From Microbacterium luteolum (GTDB lineage: Bacteria > Actinomycetota > Actinomycetes > Actinomycetales > Microbacteriaceae): a DNA stretch of 64,000 bases. The translations under genes were made by a program, and so were the position numbers. The DNA is taken from NCBI RefSeq assembly GCF_039533965.1, contig NZ_BAAAUN010000001.1:1462950-1526949 (forward strand), given 5' to 3'. Under the pieces are notes generated by a model, which was not told the origin of the DNA, made no database searches, and saw only the letters and a list, made by a program, of their open reading frames with translations. Positions 35,390 through 44,376 of the stretch are shown here, one piece after another. The number at the start of each line of letters is the position of its first letter. Position 1 is the stretch's first letter.

Positions 35390-37417
35390 TCACGGCCTCC
35401 GCGGGTGGTCGTCGACCTTCACGAGCGTGCGTCCGCGCAGCGTGTAGACGGCCCCGTCCTCGTCGACGTTGAGGTGCGGTCCGCTGTACCAGCCGCCGTT
35501 GATCGCCGCCACGACGGTGGTGACCTCGAACGTCTTCGGATCGATGCGGAAGAGCGTGGTGTCGGAGACGCCGTAGATCACGCCACGAGCCGCCTTCATC
35601 GCCACGAACCCGGGAGCGATCGACTTCAGATCGACGGTGTGGACGATCTGCCGACGCGGGCGGTCGATCACGAACAGGGTGCCCCGCTGCGTGAGCGCGA
35701 AGAGGTATCGGCCGTGGCTCGCAAGAGCACCGATCCCGTTCGCCTGCGCGGTCTCGATTCGCCAGAGCTCGCGATGGGCGATCGGATCCCACGCCACGAT
35801 CGTGCCGCGCGGGCCCGTCTTCTGCGCATTGTCGCCGCCGAGATAGGCGACGCCGTCCACGGCGACGACCGCACGGACGAGCTGCACGTCATCGATCGGA
35901 TTGATCGCGTGCGTGCTCGCGCCCGTGGCGGGGTCGTACGTCCAGAGCGAGCCACCGCCCTCGGTGTCGGCCTGCGCCGCCACCAGGAGCAGCCGGTTGC
36001 AGTCGTCCCAGTGCGTGTCGAGCGGCCGGTTCTGCTCGGAGGGAAAGGACGCCACGCGGTGGATCGGCTCTCCGGATGCGGGATCGTAGGACCAGATGCC
36101 CTGCGAGTTGTACTGACCGGTGTAGAGCACGCCGCCGATGACCTCGGCATCCTTCGCCTCACCCGGTGCGCGGAGGTTGATGACCTCGCCGCTGCCCAGA
36201 TCGTGGCGCGCGATGCCGCCGTTTCCGCCCACGTACGCGAACCCAGCGCCGACCGCGATGCCCATGCAGGTCTGTGCACTGACCGGCGCCCCCGCGTCAC
36301 CGAGATCGACCTCGGATCGCATGGTGCCGTCGCGATCGAAGGCCGCGACGACCGCGTATCCCGACACCGCGACGAGTCCGCCGTCGTGGGGATCGAGGCC
36401 CCAGATCTCGCCGAGGTCGATGGTCAGCGGAAGCTGCTCGACCTCCGCCGCTCCCGGCGACCAGCGCAGCACGCCCGCCTCGTTCGCGCAGTACACGTCG
36501 CCGTCGATCACGGCGAAGCTCTTGGCCGTCTTACCGATCGAGGTGACGAGCTCGTACGACGTGTGATCGGCGAGCGAGATGGCAGCGATCTTCGACTGCT
36601 CGAGGGAGCCCGCGGTCGAGGCGAGCAGCCGCTCGCCGTCGACGGCGAGTTCGCGGATACTCGGGTCGTTCACCATCTCGGTCGGCGTGATGTCGGCGAA
36701 GGCGGCCGACGCGCGGTCGTAGGAGTAGAGCGCGGCCCGGCTGGTGTCGGTGCCGCCGCCGAGCGTGCTGCCAGCGCCGAAGTAGACCGTCTGGTCGGTC
36801 GCGGCCACCGCACGGGCGAGCGTCGCCTTGGCGTCTGGCACCCCGAGGCTCGTGACGGCCCCGGTCGACGGGGAGTACTGCCAGAGGGCCGGGGCGCCGG
36901 TGCCGCCGCCGCCGACCGCGAAGACGGTGCCGTCGGGGGAAACGGCGAGGTCGCGCACATCACGGTCGCCGATCCGCCCGATCGACACGGCGGGCGCGGA
37001 GAGATCGGCGAGGTCCCACCGGTAGAGGTTGTCGCTTCCCGCGGCCTTCTGCAGGATGCCGGCGTAGAGGATCTTCCGTACCGGATCGACCGCCAGCGCC
37101 TGGATGCTGTGACCCGTGGCCAGGGTCGTGGAGTCGATCACCTTCCCCGACGCGACGTCGAAGGCGAGGATGCCGGTGGGCTCGAGGTTGCGCGAACCGA
37201 TGTACACGACTCCGTCGAGCAGTACCCCGCTCATCAGCGAGTACTGCTCGATTCCGGGCCCGATCTCGGTGATCGTGGTTCCCTTGCGGCCGGTGTGGAA
37301 CGCCGACGCTGCCGCTTGCGCCGGGGGCGGCGATACGACGCCGACGGCCGCGGCGAGCGCGCCGCCGACTCCTGCCAGCAGGAGGGTGCGACGGGTCAGG
37401 TTCGAGGATTCGGGCAT
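35390..37417 (-). CDS. Tat-exported beta-propeller (PQQ/WD40-like) protein
   Basis: The 675-residue protein starts with a twin-arginine signal (NLTRRTLLLAG at residues 6-16, a hydrophobic stretch, then PPPAQAAA as the likely cleavage site). The rest is a chain of beta-propeller blades with repeats such as LYRWDLADLS, LWQYSPSTGA, IWSYDPASGE, LWTYDPATGA and IVAWDPIAHR. No enzyme residues are obvious. It is the last gene of the sugar ABC operon, so an extracytoplasmic role in handling or sensing the carbohydrate (or as a polysaccharide-binding or lyase-like partner) is suspected from position only. Confidence 0.8.
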   Translation of the reverse strand: MPESSNLTRRTLLLAGVGGALAAAVGVVSPPPAQAAASAFHTGRKGTTITEIGPGIEQYSLMSGVLLDGVVYIGSRNLEPTGILAFDVASGKVIDSTTLATGHSIQALAVDPVRKILYAGILQKAAGSDNLYRWDLADLSAPAVSIGRIGDRDVRDLAVSPDGTVFAVGGGGTGAPALWQYSPSTGAVTSLGVPDAKATLARAVAATDQTVYFGAGSTLGGGTDTSRAALYSYDRASAAFADITPTEMVNDPSIRELAVDGERLLASTAGSLEQSKIAAISLADHTSYELVTSIGKTAKSFAVIDGDVYCANEAGVLRWSPGAAEVEQLPLTIDLGEIWGLDPHDGGLVAVSGYAVVAAFDRDGTMRSEVDLGDAGAPVSAQTCMGIAVGAGFAYVGGNGGIARHDLGSGEVINLRAPGEAKDAEVIGGVLYTGQYNSQGIWSYDPASGEPIHRVASFPSEQNRPLDTHWDDCNRLLLVAAQADTEGGGSLWTYDPATGASTHAINPIDDVQLVRAVVAVDGVAYLGGDNAQKTGPRGTIVAWDPIAHRELWRIETAQANGIGALASHGRYLFALTQRGTLFVIDRPRRQIVHTVDLKSIAPGFVAMKAARGVIYGVSDTTLFRIDPKTFEVTTVVAAINGGWYSGPHLNVDEDGAVYTLRGRTLVKVDDHPRRP

Positions 37418-37461
37418 GGTGATGCTCCTTGGGTCGTCATTGAACGGCGGAGTGGATCAGG

Positions 37462-38469
37462 TCAGGCGGTGATGGCGAGGAGGTCGGGTTCTATCTCGTG
37501 CAGGAGCGGCTCGCCGCGGGCGATCCGCCGCAGCTCTTCGAGCATCGCGCCGGAGAGCCGGCCGAGCTCTTCCCCGAGCGACCCCGCGATATGCGGCGTG
37601 AGCAGAGCATTCTCCGCCGTGTACAGCGGATGGTCCGGCTCGAGGATCCACGGCACCGTGACGTCGAGGATCGCGAAGAGCTCGCCGGCGACCACGCGGC
37701 GCGTGAGCGCCTCCTGATCGACGAGCTCGCCCCTCGCGGTGTTGAGCAGGGTCGCGCCGCGGCGCATGAGGCCGATGCCGCGCGCGTCCACCAGGTCGCG
37801 TGTCGACGGCAGCGAGGGAGCGTGCACGGAGACGACGTCGCTCGTGCGGAGGAGCTCGTCGAGAGAGACCGAGGCGACGCCCAGGACAGCCGCCTCCGCG
37901 TCGTCCAGGTAGGGGTCGTAGACCACGACCTCGAACGCGTAGGCCTTCAGCATGTCGATCACGATCCGGCCGATCTTCGACGCGCCGATGATGCCGATCC
38001 GCTTCCCGTGGTTCCCCATCTCCGGAAAGGCGGCTTCGATGTCGAACTGCGTTCGGAGGTCCCGGTAGCGACGGGCGATGGGGAGCACGCGCTTCCCGGC
38101 GAGGACGATCATCGCCACCGCGTATTCGGCGACGGGCACGGCGTTGGCGGCGGCCGCCGAACTGACCCGCACGCCGCGGTCGACGACCACGCGATCGAGG
38201 TACGGCTTGACCGTGCCGGCGGCGTGCAGAACCGCCTCGAGCCGTGGGGCGGCGTCCAGCAGTGCCGCATCGATCCGCGGTGCACCCCAGCCCGTGATGA
38301 GCACCTCGACGCGGTCGAGGACGCGGCGCGCGGCGGCGGAGTCGAACTCGGTGAGATGGCCGGCGACCTCCGCGATCGCCCCGTACTGCTCCATCGAGCG
38401 GGCCGGGAACACGCGGTGCCTGACGGAGTCCGGCATCGCGAAGGCGATGACGGGGCGACGCGGGCTCAT
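37462..38469 (-). CDS. D-2-hydroxyacid dehydrogenase, NAD-dependent
   Basis: The 335-residue protein has the D-isomer hydroxyacid dehydrogenase fold: GIIGASKIGRIVIDMLKAY for NAD binding, then catalytic Arg in LLNTARGELVDQ, Glu in WILEPDHPLY and His in LLTPHIAGSLG. The reaction is oxidation or reduction of a 2-hydroxy/2-oxo acid, here probably from a sugar catabolic route. The ATG at 38469 overlaps the permease stop as ATGA and therefore belongs to the ABC operon. The precise acid is not predictable. Confidence 0.88.
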   Translation of the reverse strand: MSPRRPVIAFAMPDSVRHRVFPARSMEQYGAIAEVAGHLTEFDSAAARRVLDRVEVLITGWGAPRIDAALLDAAPRLEAVLHAAGTVKPYLDRVVVDRGVRVSSAAAANAVPVAEYAVAMIVLAGKRVLPIARRYRDLRTQFDIEAAFPEMGNHGKRIGIIGASKIGRIVIDMLKAYAFEVVVYDPYLDDAEAAVLGVASVSLDELLRTSDVVSVHAPSLPSTRDLVDARGIGLMRRGATLLNTARGELVDQEALTRRVVAGELFAILDVTVPWILEPDHPLYTAENALLTPHIAGSLGEELGRLSGAMLEELRRIARGEPLLHEIEPDLLAITA

Positions 38470-39383
38470 TTGACGCTCCCCGCGGAGAGGCCGGCCCGCC
38501 AGAACCGCTGCAGCATCACGAAGGCGATGATCAACGGCAGCACCGAGACGAAGGAGCCGGCGATCACGAGGGTGGAGAACTCCGGGTTCTGCTGCACCTG
38601 GCTCTGCCAGAGCGCGATGCCGACGCTGGACGGGAACAGATCGCGGTTCTGCAGCATGATCAGCGGCAGCATGAAGTTGTTCCAGATGCCCACGAACTGG
38701 AAGAGCGCGATGGTGACGAAGCCGGGGACCAGCATCGGGAAGCCCACCTGGAGGAAGCTGCGGATCGGGCCGGCGCCGTCGACGCGTGCGGCCTCGAGCG
38801 TCTCGGCCGGCAGGTAGCCCGAGGAGAAGACGCGCGCGAGGTACACGCTGAACGGGTTGCACAGGGTCGGGATCAGCACGGCCCAGATGGTGTTCGTGAG
38901 ACCGATGGAGGCAGCGAGGAGGTAGAGCGGGATCACCGTGGCGGTGTTCGGGATGAGGACGCCGACGAGCACGGACGCGTAGAGGCCGCGCTTGCCGCGG
39001 AACTCGAACTTGTCGAACGCGTATCCCGCCATCAGCGACACGAATCCGCCGACGATGGCGCCGACGCCGGCGTAGAGGATGCTGTTGCCCAGCCAGCGCA
39101 GGAAGATGCCGTCGTCCTGGCCGAGCAGTCGCTGCATGTTCGCGACGAGATCCGATCCGAAGGCGAAAGCGTCTCCGGAGTAGAGCTCGCCGGCGTTCTT
39201 CGTCGCGGCGAACACGAGCCACAGCAGCGGCAGCACCATGTAGGCGGAGCCGAGGATCAGCAGGCCGTTGACCGCGACCTTCGACGGCAGGTGACGCCCG
39301 CCCGCCAGGTTCCGGCGTGGGGTCCGCGGCGGTTTCGCGGGTGCCGCGGCGCGGGGCGCCGGACGGTCGATCACGGAGGTCAT
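38466..39383 (-). CDS. Carbohydrate ABC transporter permease (MalG-like)
   Basis: The 305-residue protein has six hydrophobic segments and the permease signature with the EAA loop (PAETLEAARVDGAGPIRSFL). A Pro/Arg-rich cytoplasmic N terminus of about 40 residues precedes the first helix (KVAVNGLLILGSAYMVLPLL). It should form the membrane channel with the next permease. The ATG at 39383 overlaps the upstream stop. The longer frame to 39632 lies in the neighbour. No ATPase gene is found in the operon, so it probably uses a shared MsiK-type ATPase. Confidence 0.92.
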   Translation of the reverse strand: MTSVIDRPAPRAAAPAKPPRTPRRNLAGGRHLPSKVAVNGLLILGSAYMVLPLLWLVFAATKNAGELYSGDAFAFGSDLVANMQRLLGQDDGIFLRWLGNSILYAGVGAIVGGFVSLMAGYAFDKFEFRGKRGLYASVLVGVLIPNTATVIPLYLLAASIGLTNTIWAVLIPTLCNPFSVYLARVFSSGYLPAETLEAARVDGAGPIRSFLQVGFPMLVPGFVTIALFQFVGIWNNFMLPLIMLQNRDLFPSSVGIALWQSQVQQNPEFSTLVIAGSFVSVLPLIIAFVMLQRFWRAGLSAGSVK

Positions 39384-40318
39384 CGCGTCGGCTCCTTCGA
39401 GGTGAATCGGGTGACGACGAACGACAGCAGGCCGGCGAGAAGCGCCAGGATGATGGAGGCGGCTGCGGCCTGCGGCAGGTTGTTGCGGTTGAACGCCGCG
39501 TCGTACGCCCACATGTTCGGCACCCAGGTGCTGGTGACCGCGGTCGTCGCGGAGGACAGGATCTTCGGCTCGGTGAACAGCTGGAGGGATCCGATGACGG
39601 TGAACAGCAGAGCCACGCCGATGGCGGGCCACACGAGCGGGGTCTTGATCGAGAAGGCCGTGCGGATCTCACCGGCGCCATCGACGCGTGCGGCCTCGAG
39701 GATCTCGCGGGGCACGGCCTGGAGAGCGGTGAAGAGGATGATCACGTTGTAGCCCGCCCACTCCCACACGGCGATGTTGACCATGGAGGGGAGCACGAGC
39801 TGCACCGAGAGGAAGTCGATCCCGATCCCGCCGGATTCCAGGGCCTTCACGATCGGGCTCACCCCCGGGGTGTAGAGGTAGGCCCAGATGAGAGCCGCGA
39901 TGACACCGGGGACGGCGTGCGGCAGGAACAGCAGCAGCTGGAACGCCCGCTTGGCGTAGGCGACGGCCGAGTCGAGCAGCAGTGCGAGAACGAGGGCGAC
40001 CACGAGAAGAGACGGGACGTAGAGCAGGCAATAGAGGGCGAGCCGCCCGAATCCGTCGGTGAAGGTACGGTCGGACAGGACCTCGAAGTAGTTCCCGAGC
40101 CCGACGAACTCGGTGGTCGAGCCACCGAACCCGAGGCCGCTGCGCTTCTCGGCGAAGAGGCTCATGCCGATCGCATAGATCACCGGGGCGATCATCGTCA
40201 GCGCGAACAGGGCGAAGAAGGGGATCAGGAAGACGGAGGCGGTGCGCCCGCCCGTTCCCGGGATCGTCTTCCTCGTCGTCCGCCGCTTCGCGGTTGCGGG
40301 AGTTGTCATCGTCGTCAT
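39380..40318 (-). CDS. Carbohydrate ABC transporter permease (MalF-like)
   Basis: The 312-residue protein has about six hydrophobic segments and an EAA-loop (REILEAARVDGAGEIRTAFS). A Thr/Lys/Arg-rich N terminus precedes the first helix (FLIPFFALFALTMIAPVIYA). It should pair with the following MalG-like permease. Two start codons are close: ATG at 40318 directly abuts GAAGG, while an ATG at 40309 places GAAGG nine bases away, which may be better. The binding-protein gene lies upstream by 59 bases. Confidence 0.92.
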   Translation of the reverse strand: MTTMTTPATAKRRTTRKTIPGTGGRTASVFLIPFFALFALTMIAPVIYAIGMSLFAEKRSGLGFGGSTTEFVGLGNYFEVLSDRTFTDGFGRLALYCLLYVPSLLVVALVLALLLDSAVAYAKRAFQLLLFLPHAVPGVIAALIWAYLYTPGVSPIVKALESGGIGIDFLSVQLVLPSMVNIAVWEWAGYNVIILFTALQAVPREILEAARVDGAGEIRTAFSIKTPLVWPAIGVALLFTVIGSLQLFTEPKILSSATTAVTSTWVPNMWAYDAAFNRNNLPQAAAASIILALLAGLLSFVVTRFTSKEPTR

Positions 40319-40377
40319 CCTTCGATCTGAACCGCCGGGCGGGCACCGTTCTCGACGCCCGCCCGGCGATGCATCAG

Positions 40378-41673
40378 CTAGTCCTTGATGTCGAGGCCGA
40401 GCTTCTCGAGCCCGTCGACGGTGGCCTGCTGCGTCGCGGTCAGCGCTTCGCTCAGTGTGGGCGAGGCGGTGACGGAATCCTTGAGGGCCGTGGCCGTGAG
40501 GTCGTACTTCGGTCCCCAGGCCCACGGTCCGAGGTTCGCCGACGCCTCGTCGAAAACCTCGTAGATGTCGTTCGCGTAGTAGTCGACGGGAGCGACGGAT
40601 GCCGCGACGTCGGAGAGCCCGGGGTAGGCCGGGTACGCGGTGCCCACGGCGCCCCGCGCCTCGATCGCATCGGGTGATGTCACCAGCCACTCGAGGAAGA
40701 CGGCTGCGGCCGCGGCGTTCTCGGAGTTCTCGGGGATCGCGAAGCTCGTGCCTCCGCTGAGCGCACCCGTCGGCTCGCCATCCCACGACGGCGGAGCGGC
40801 GGCGATCCACTTGCCGGCCTGACCGGATGCCTCGGTGCGGGTCTTGAGCGCGGACGCGCTCCAGGAGCCGCCGACCCAGGCGTTGACCACACCGCTGTTC
40901 AGATCCGCGGTCCATTCGTCGCTGAAGCCGAGCTGCGCCTTGACCAGGTCCTCGTCGATCAGGCGCTGCCAGTAGTCGGCGACCTCCTGCGACTTCTTGT
41001 CATCGACCGAGACCTTCCAGCTCTCGTCCTCGACGCTGAACCATTCGGCTCCCGCCTGCCAGGACATCGGTGCGAGCTGCGGCTCGTTGGTGAAGAAGCT
41101 CGTCAGATAGGCGTCGGGGTTCACGGCCTTGACCGCACGCGCCGCCTCTTCGAACTCGTCCCAGGTGGTCGGGACCTCGACGCCGGCGGCCTCCAGGACG
41201 TCCTGCCGGTACCAGATGACCATCGGCGGCGCGTCGTAGGGAAGGGCATAGGCCGCATCGCCGAACGAGACCAGGTTGCGCACCTGCTCGTCGTACTCCC
41301 CCAGGATGTCCTCGGAGACGAGGTCGTCGACGGGCGCGAGCTGCTCGGCCGCGACGAACCCGGGGAGCCGGTCGTACTCGATGCCGACGACGTCGGGTCC
41401 GCTGCCGGACTCGATGGCCGCCGACAGCTTGGTGTAGCCGCCGTTCGCTCCGTTCGGGATCTCCTCGAACTTCACGGTGATGTCGTCCTGGCTCGCGTTG
41501 AACGCGGCGACGACATCGGCCATGCCGCTGAGGAACGACCAGAAGGTGACCTCACCCTTCGGGGTCTCGGTCTTGACGGGTTCGGCCGCGGGAGCGCTGG
41601 CAGCGCAGCCCGCGACGAGTGCGGAAGTGGCGACCAGTGCCGCCACGGAGAGGGAAGTTCGACGCAGGGACAT
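40378..41673 (-). CDS. Sugar-binding lipoprotein of ABC transporter
   Basis: The 431-residue protein has a lipoprotein signal with lipobox LVAGC (Cys23) and an extracellular solute-binding domain of family 1 type: FWSFLSGMADVVAAFNAS, SGSGPDVVGIEYDRLPGFVA, LPYDAPPMVIWYRQDVLEAA and VFLEWLVTSPDAIEARGAVG. It catches a carbohydrate outside the membrane for the two permeases encoded just downstream. The ligand is not evident. Downstream the operon adds a hydroxyacid dehydrogenase and an exported propeller. Confidence 0.93.
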   Translation of the reverse strand: MSLRRTSLSVAALVATSALVAGCAASAPAAEPVKTETPKGEVTFWSFLSGMADVVAAFNASQDDITVKFEEIPNGANGGYTKLSAAIESGSGPDVVGIEYDRLPGFVAAEQLAPVDDLVSEDILGEYDEQVRNLVSFGDAAYALPYDAPPMVIWYRQDVLEAAGVEVPTTWDEFEEAARAVKAVNPDAYLTSFFTNEPQLAPMSWQAGAEWFSVEDESWKVSVDDKKSQEVADYWQRLIDEDLVKAQLGFSDEWTADLNSGVVNAWVGGSWSASALKTRTEASGQAGKWIAAAPPSWDGEPTGALSGGTSFAIPENSENAAAAAVFLEWLVTSPDAIEARGAVGTAYPAYPGLSDVAASVAPVDYYANDIYEVFDEASANLGPWAWGPKYDLTATALKDSVTASPTLSEALTATQQATVDGLEKLGLDIKD

Positions 41674-41773
41674 CGCGGGTTCTCCTTTGAATCGTTGACC
41701 GTGCGAGATCGATCATTCGTCACCCGACGCGATTCACCAACACAACGGAGGGTTTTCTCACAAAACCTAACAA

Positions 41774-42868
41774 TCAGGCGGTGCGAACCGAGGATTCACG
41801 AACCACCAGCGCTGGCAGCAGCGCCATCCGCACGGGCGTGTGCGCGGCACCCGCAGGTTGCTTCAGACGGTCGACGCACAGGCGCAGGGCGGCGTGACCG
41901 AGCTCGTGCTTGGGCGGCGCGACGGCGGTCAGCGGCACGGTGGCGAAGGCTGCCACCTCATCGTCGTAGGCGACCACAGCGAAATCCTCCGGAACCCGCA
42001 GTCCGCGCTCCAGCACCAGATCGAGGAACGCCATGGCATCCGCATCGCCGAGCAGGATCGCTGCCGTGATCCCCTGTGCCACGCACTCGTCGAGCAGCTC
42101 GTCGAGCTCTGCGATGTTGGCGTTGTCACCGATCTGCGGGTGCGAGAGATCACGGCGGAGTGCGAAAGCGGATGCCGGCTCGATCGCGGCCATGGCACGC
42201 CGGAAGCCCGCATCCAGCCCGGCGACCGTCGCCGATGGTCGGGCGGCGAGCGCGATAGCCCGATGTCCCTGCTGCGCGAGGTGACGCACCGCGACCTCCG
42301 CCCCATGCGCATGGTCGGTGCGGACCCATTCGAGGCGTCCGGCGAGGTGATCCTCGACGGATCGCTCGACCATGACGATCGGGATGCCCGCCTCCTCCAG
42401 CATCCGCTGCAGGGGCGAGCTCCCGGCGATCGTGTCGTGCGGCGTGATCATCAGTGCATCGACGCCGCTGGCGATGAGCCGCTCCGCCTGGCGGAACTCC
42501 TCCTGCGACGAGTAGTTCGTCGCGCCGACGACCAGGCGGCAGTTCGACTCGTGAGCCGCCTGACTGGCCCCGCGGATCACCTCGGGGAAGTAGTACTGGG
42601 TGGTCGGCACGATCATGCCGATGGTCGCCACCGGTCGGGGGCGGGCACGCGCCCCCGACCCGTCCTCGCGGGACTGCTGCTGAGCGACCGCGAGCGAGAT
42701 CGCTCCCCCGTGCACGCGGGCGAGCAGTCCCCTCTGCTCCAGAGCGACGAGGTCTCGCCACAGCGTCATCGGGGTCACGCCGAGCCGCGCCGCGAGGACG
42801 GCGCTGGTCAGCGAGCCGCGCAGTTCGAGCTCGCGGAGGATGGCATCGTGCCGGGCGGCAGCAGTCAT
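41774..42868 (-). CDS. Regulator with DeoR-type HTH fused to LacI-type sensor domain
   Basis: The 364-residue protein has an N-terminal DeoR/GlpR-like winged helix (RHDAILRELELRGSLTSAVL, RLGVTPMTLWRDLVALEQRG) joined to a periplasmic-binding-type sensor as in LacI (IGMIVPTTQYYFPEVIRGAS, VDALMITPHDTI, AILLGDADAMAFLDLVLERG, VVAYDDEVAAFA). It lies upstream on the same strand of the sugar ABC genes, so it likely represses them until the sugar is bound. It starts at 42868 with TATCGT nine bases before the ATG; no Shine-Dalgarno is seen. Confidence 0.9.
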   Translation of the reverse strand: MTAAARHDAILRELELRGSLTSAVLAARLGVTPMTLWRDLVALEQRGLLARVHGGAISLAVAQQQSREDGSGARARPRPVATIGMIVPTTQYYFPEVIRGASQAAHESNCRLVVGATNYSSQEEFRQAERLIASGVDALMITPHDTIAGSSPLQRMLEEAGIPIVMVERSVEDHLAGRLEWVRTDHAHGAEVAVRHLAQQGHRAIALAARPSATVAGLDAGFRRAMAAIEPASAFALRRDLSHPQIGDNANIAELDELLDECVAQGITAAILLGDADAMAFLDLVLERGLRVPEDFAVVAYDDEVAAFATVPLTAVAPPKHELGHAALRLCVDRLKQPAGAAHTPVRMALLPALVVRESSVRTA

Positions 42869-42875
42869 AACCACA

Positions 42876-43919
42876 TCACGATAGTGGATGCGCCTCTTCC
42901 GGCCAGTCCGTGACGACGACCTTGCCGATCGTCTGCGAGGCCTCGACGATCTCATGCGCTCGGCGCATGGTCGCGGCATCCAGAGGTGTCAGATGCTCGG
43001 TCATCGTGGTGTGGATCACACCCTCGTCGACGAGTTCGGCGACCTGCTCCAGGAGCTCGTGCTGGTAGTGGTCGGCGGGGTCGGTCACCGGGCGGGTGAA
43101 CATCAGCTCCCAGTGCCAGGTCACGCTCTTGCCCTTCAGCGCGTCGATGCTGCCGCCGGTCTCGTCGATGGAGACGACCTCGCCCCGCGGACGGATGACG
43201 TCGGCGATCGCGCGGACATTGCCGGGCGTGAACGACGTGAAGACGTAGTCGACGCCGCTCGGAGCGATCGCGGAGACCTCGTCGACGAAGTCGCGGCCGA
43301 CGACGTGATCGGCGCCCATCCGCTCCACCCATTCCACCGACTCCGGGCGCGAGGCGACAGCGATGACCGTGAGCTTCGTGAGCGCCTTTGCGAACTGGAT
43401 GAGGAGCGATCCGACACCGCCGGCCGCACCGATGACGAGAAGGGTCCCCTCGCTGCGGTCATCGAGACGGAGCTTGTCGAACAGCGCTTCCCACGCCGTG
43501 ATCGCCGTCAGCGGGAGCGCTGCCGCCTCCGCGACGGACAGCGAGCGCGGTGCGTGCCCCACGATGTTCTCGTTGACGAGGTGGTAGCGGCTGTTCGTGC
43601 CGGGGCGGTCGATCTGGCCCGCGTAGAACACGCGGTCACCCACGGCGAAGCGGGTGGCCTGATCGCCGAGGCCGACGACCACGCCGACGGCGTCGTAGCC
43701 GAGGATACGATGCGCACCGGATGTCGGCGAGCCGGCGCGGACCTTCACATCGACGGGGTTGATCGATACGCCCTCGACCTCGACCAGGAGATCCCTGCCC
43801 GTCGGGGATGGAACGGGCAGGGTGAGGTCGGAGAGCGACTCGGGATCCGTGACAGGTCGTCGGCCGCGCGCGCCGATCGCGGGCATCTGGTCGGGGAGGG
43901 AGAAGGTGTCGTTTGCCAT
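42876..43919 (-). CDS. Zinc-type alcohol dehydrogenase family (quinone reductase-like)
   Basis: The 347-residue protein is an MDR-family oxidoreductase: VSINPVDVKVRAGSPTSG, ILGYDAVGVVVGLGDQATRF, YHLVNENIVGHAPRSLSVAE, AAALPLTAITAWEALFDKLR and the NADPH-binding VIGAAGGVGSLLIQFAKAL. Zinc ligands of true alcohol dehydrogenases are not seen, as in YhdH/ZADH-like quinone reductases. It is divergent from an HxlR regulator over a palindrome, so it probably detoxifies the quinone or aldehyde that triggers the regulator. The ATG at 43919 has TAGCGT seven bases upstream and may be leaderless. Confidence 0.9.
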   Translation of the reverse strand: MANDTFSLPDQMPAIGARGRRPVTDPESLSDLTLPVPSPTGRDLLVEVEGVSINPVDVKVRAGSPTSGAHRILGYDAVGVVVGLGDQATRFAVGDRVFYAGQIDRPGTNSRYHLVNENIVGHAPRSLSVAEAAALPLTAITAWEALFDKLRLDDRSEGTLLVIGAAGGVGSLLIQFAKALTKLTVIAVASRPESVEWVERMGADHVVGRDFVDEVSAIAPSGVDYVFTSFTPGNVRAIADVIRPRGEVVSIDETGGSIDALKGKSVTWHWELMFTRPVTDPADHYQHELLEQVAELVDEGVIHTTMTEHLTPLDAATMRRAHEIVEASQTIGKVVVTDWPEEAHPLS

Positions 43920-43966
43920 GCCCGTCACGCTATCCGAAGACCCCCAGTTACCCGCAAGCGCCCTAA

Positions 43967-43981
43967 GTATCCAAGAGATAC
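43967..43981. promoter_or_regulatory. Probable HxlR operator GTATC-N5-GATAC
   Basis: GTATC (43967-43971) and GATAC (43977-43981) form a 15-base inverted repeat that overlaps the candidate -10 box of the hxlR gene (TACCAT, 43979-43984). It lies between hxlR and the divergent reductase. The spacing differs from the GGTACC pair near 28077. Confidence 0.5.
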
Positions 43982-43990
43982 CATGGACGG

Positions 43991-44356
43991 ATGCCGACCG
44001 AGACCGCCTGCCGCATCGATGCTCCTCATGACGTTTATGACGCGCAATGCCCCTGCCGCGGAGTGCTCGATCTGCTCGCGGACAAGTGGAGCGCGCTGGC
44101 GATCGGGGCGCTCAGCGACGGGCCGCAGCGATTCGGGGAGCTCAAGACGCGCCTGCAGGGGATCAGCCCGAAGGTGCTGACCGCGACGCTGCGGCGCCTG
44201 GAGGCGCGCGCACTGCTGGTGCGCACGGTCTTCGCCGAAGTACCGGTCCGCGTGGAGTACTCCCTCACCGACCTCGGCGTCGACGCCGAGAAGCCGTTGC
44301 GGGCCCTCCGCGGCTGGGTCGAAGCCAACATCGAGCGCTTCCCGCCCGCCGACTGA
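43991..44356 (+). CDS. HxlR family transcriptional regulator
   Basis: The 121-residue protein has the HxlR winged helix: CPCRGVLDLLADKWSALAIG with two Cys near residue 20, SDGPQRFGELKTRLQGIS, VLTATLRRLEARALL and VEYSLTDLGVD. It has three Cys in its first 25 residues, which may sense thiol-reactive compounds. It is divergent from an MDR reductase. TACCAT lies exactly six bases before the ATG with no Shine-Dalgarno, suggesting a leaderless message under its own control through the overlapping palindrome. Confidence 0.9.
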   Translation: MPTETACRIDAPHDVYDAQCPCRGVLDLLADKWSALAIGALSDGPQRFGELKTRLQGISPKVLTATLRRLEARALLVRTVFAEVPVRVEYSLTDLGVDAEKPLRALRGWVEANIERFPPAD

Positions 44357-44376
44357 CACGGCTGCGTCTCGCAGCC

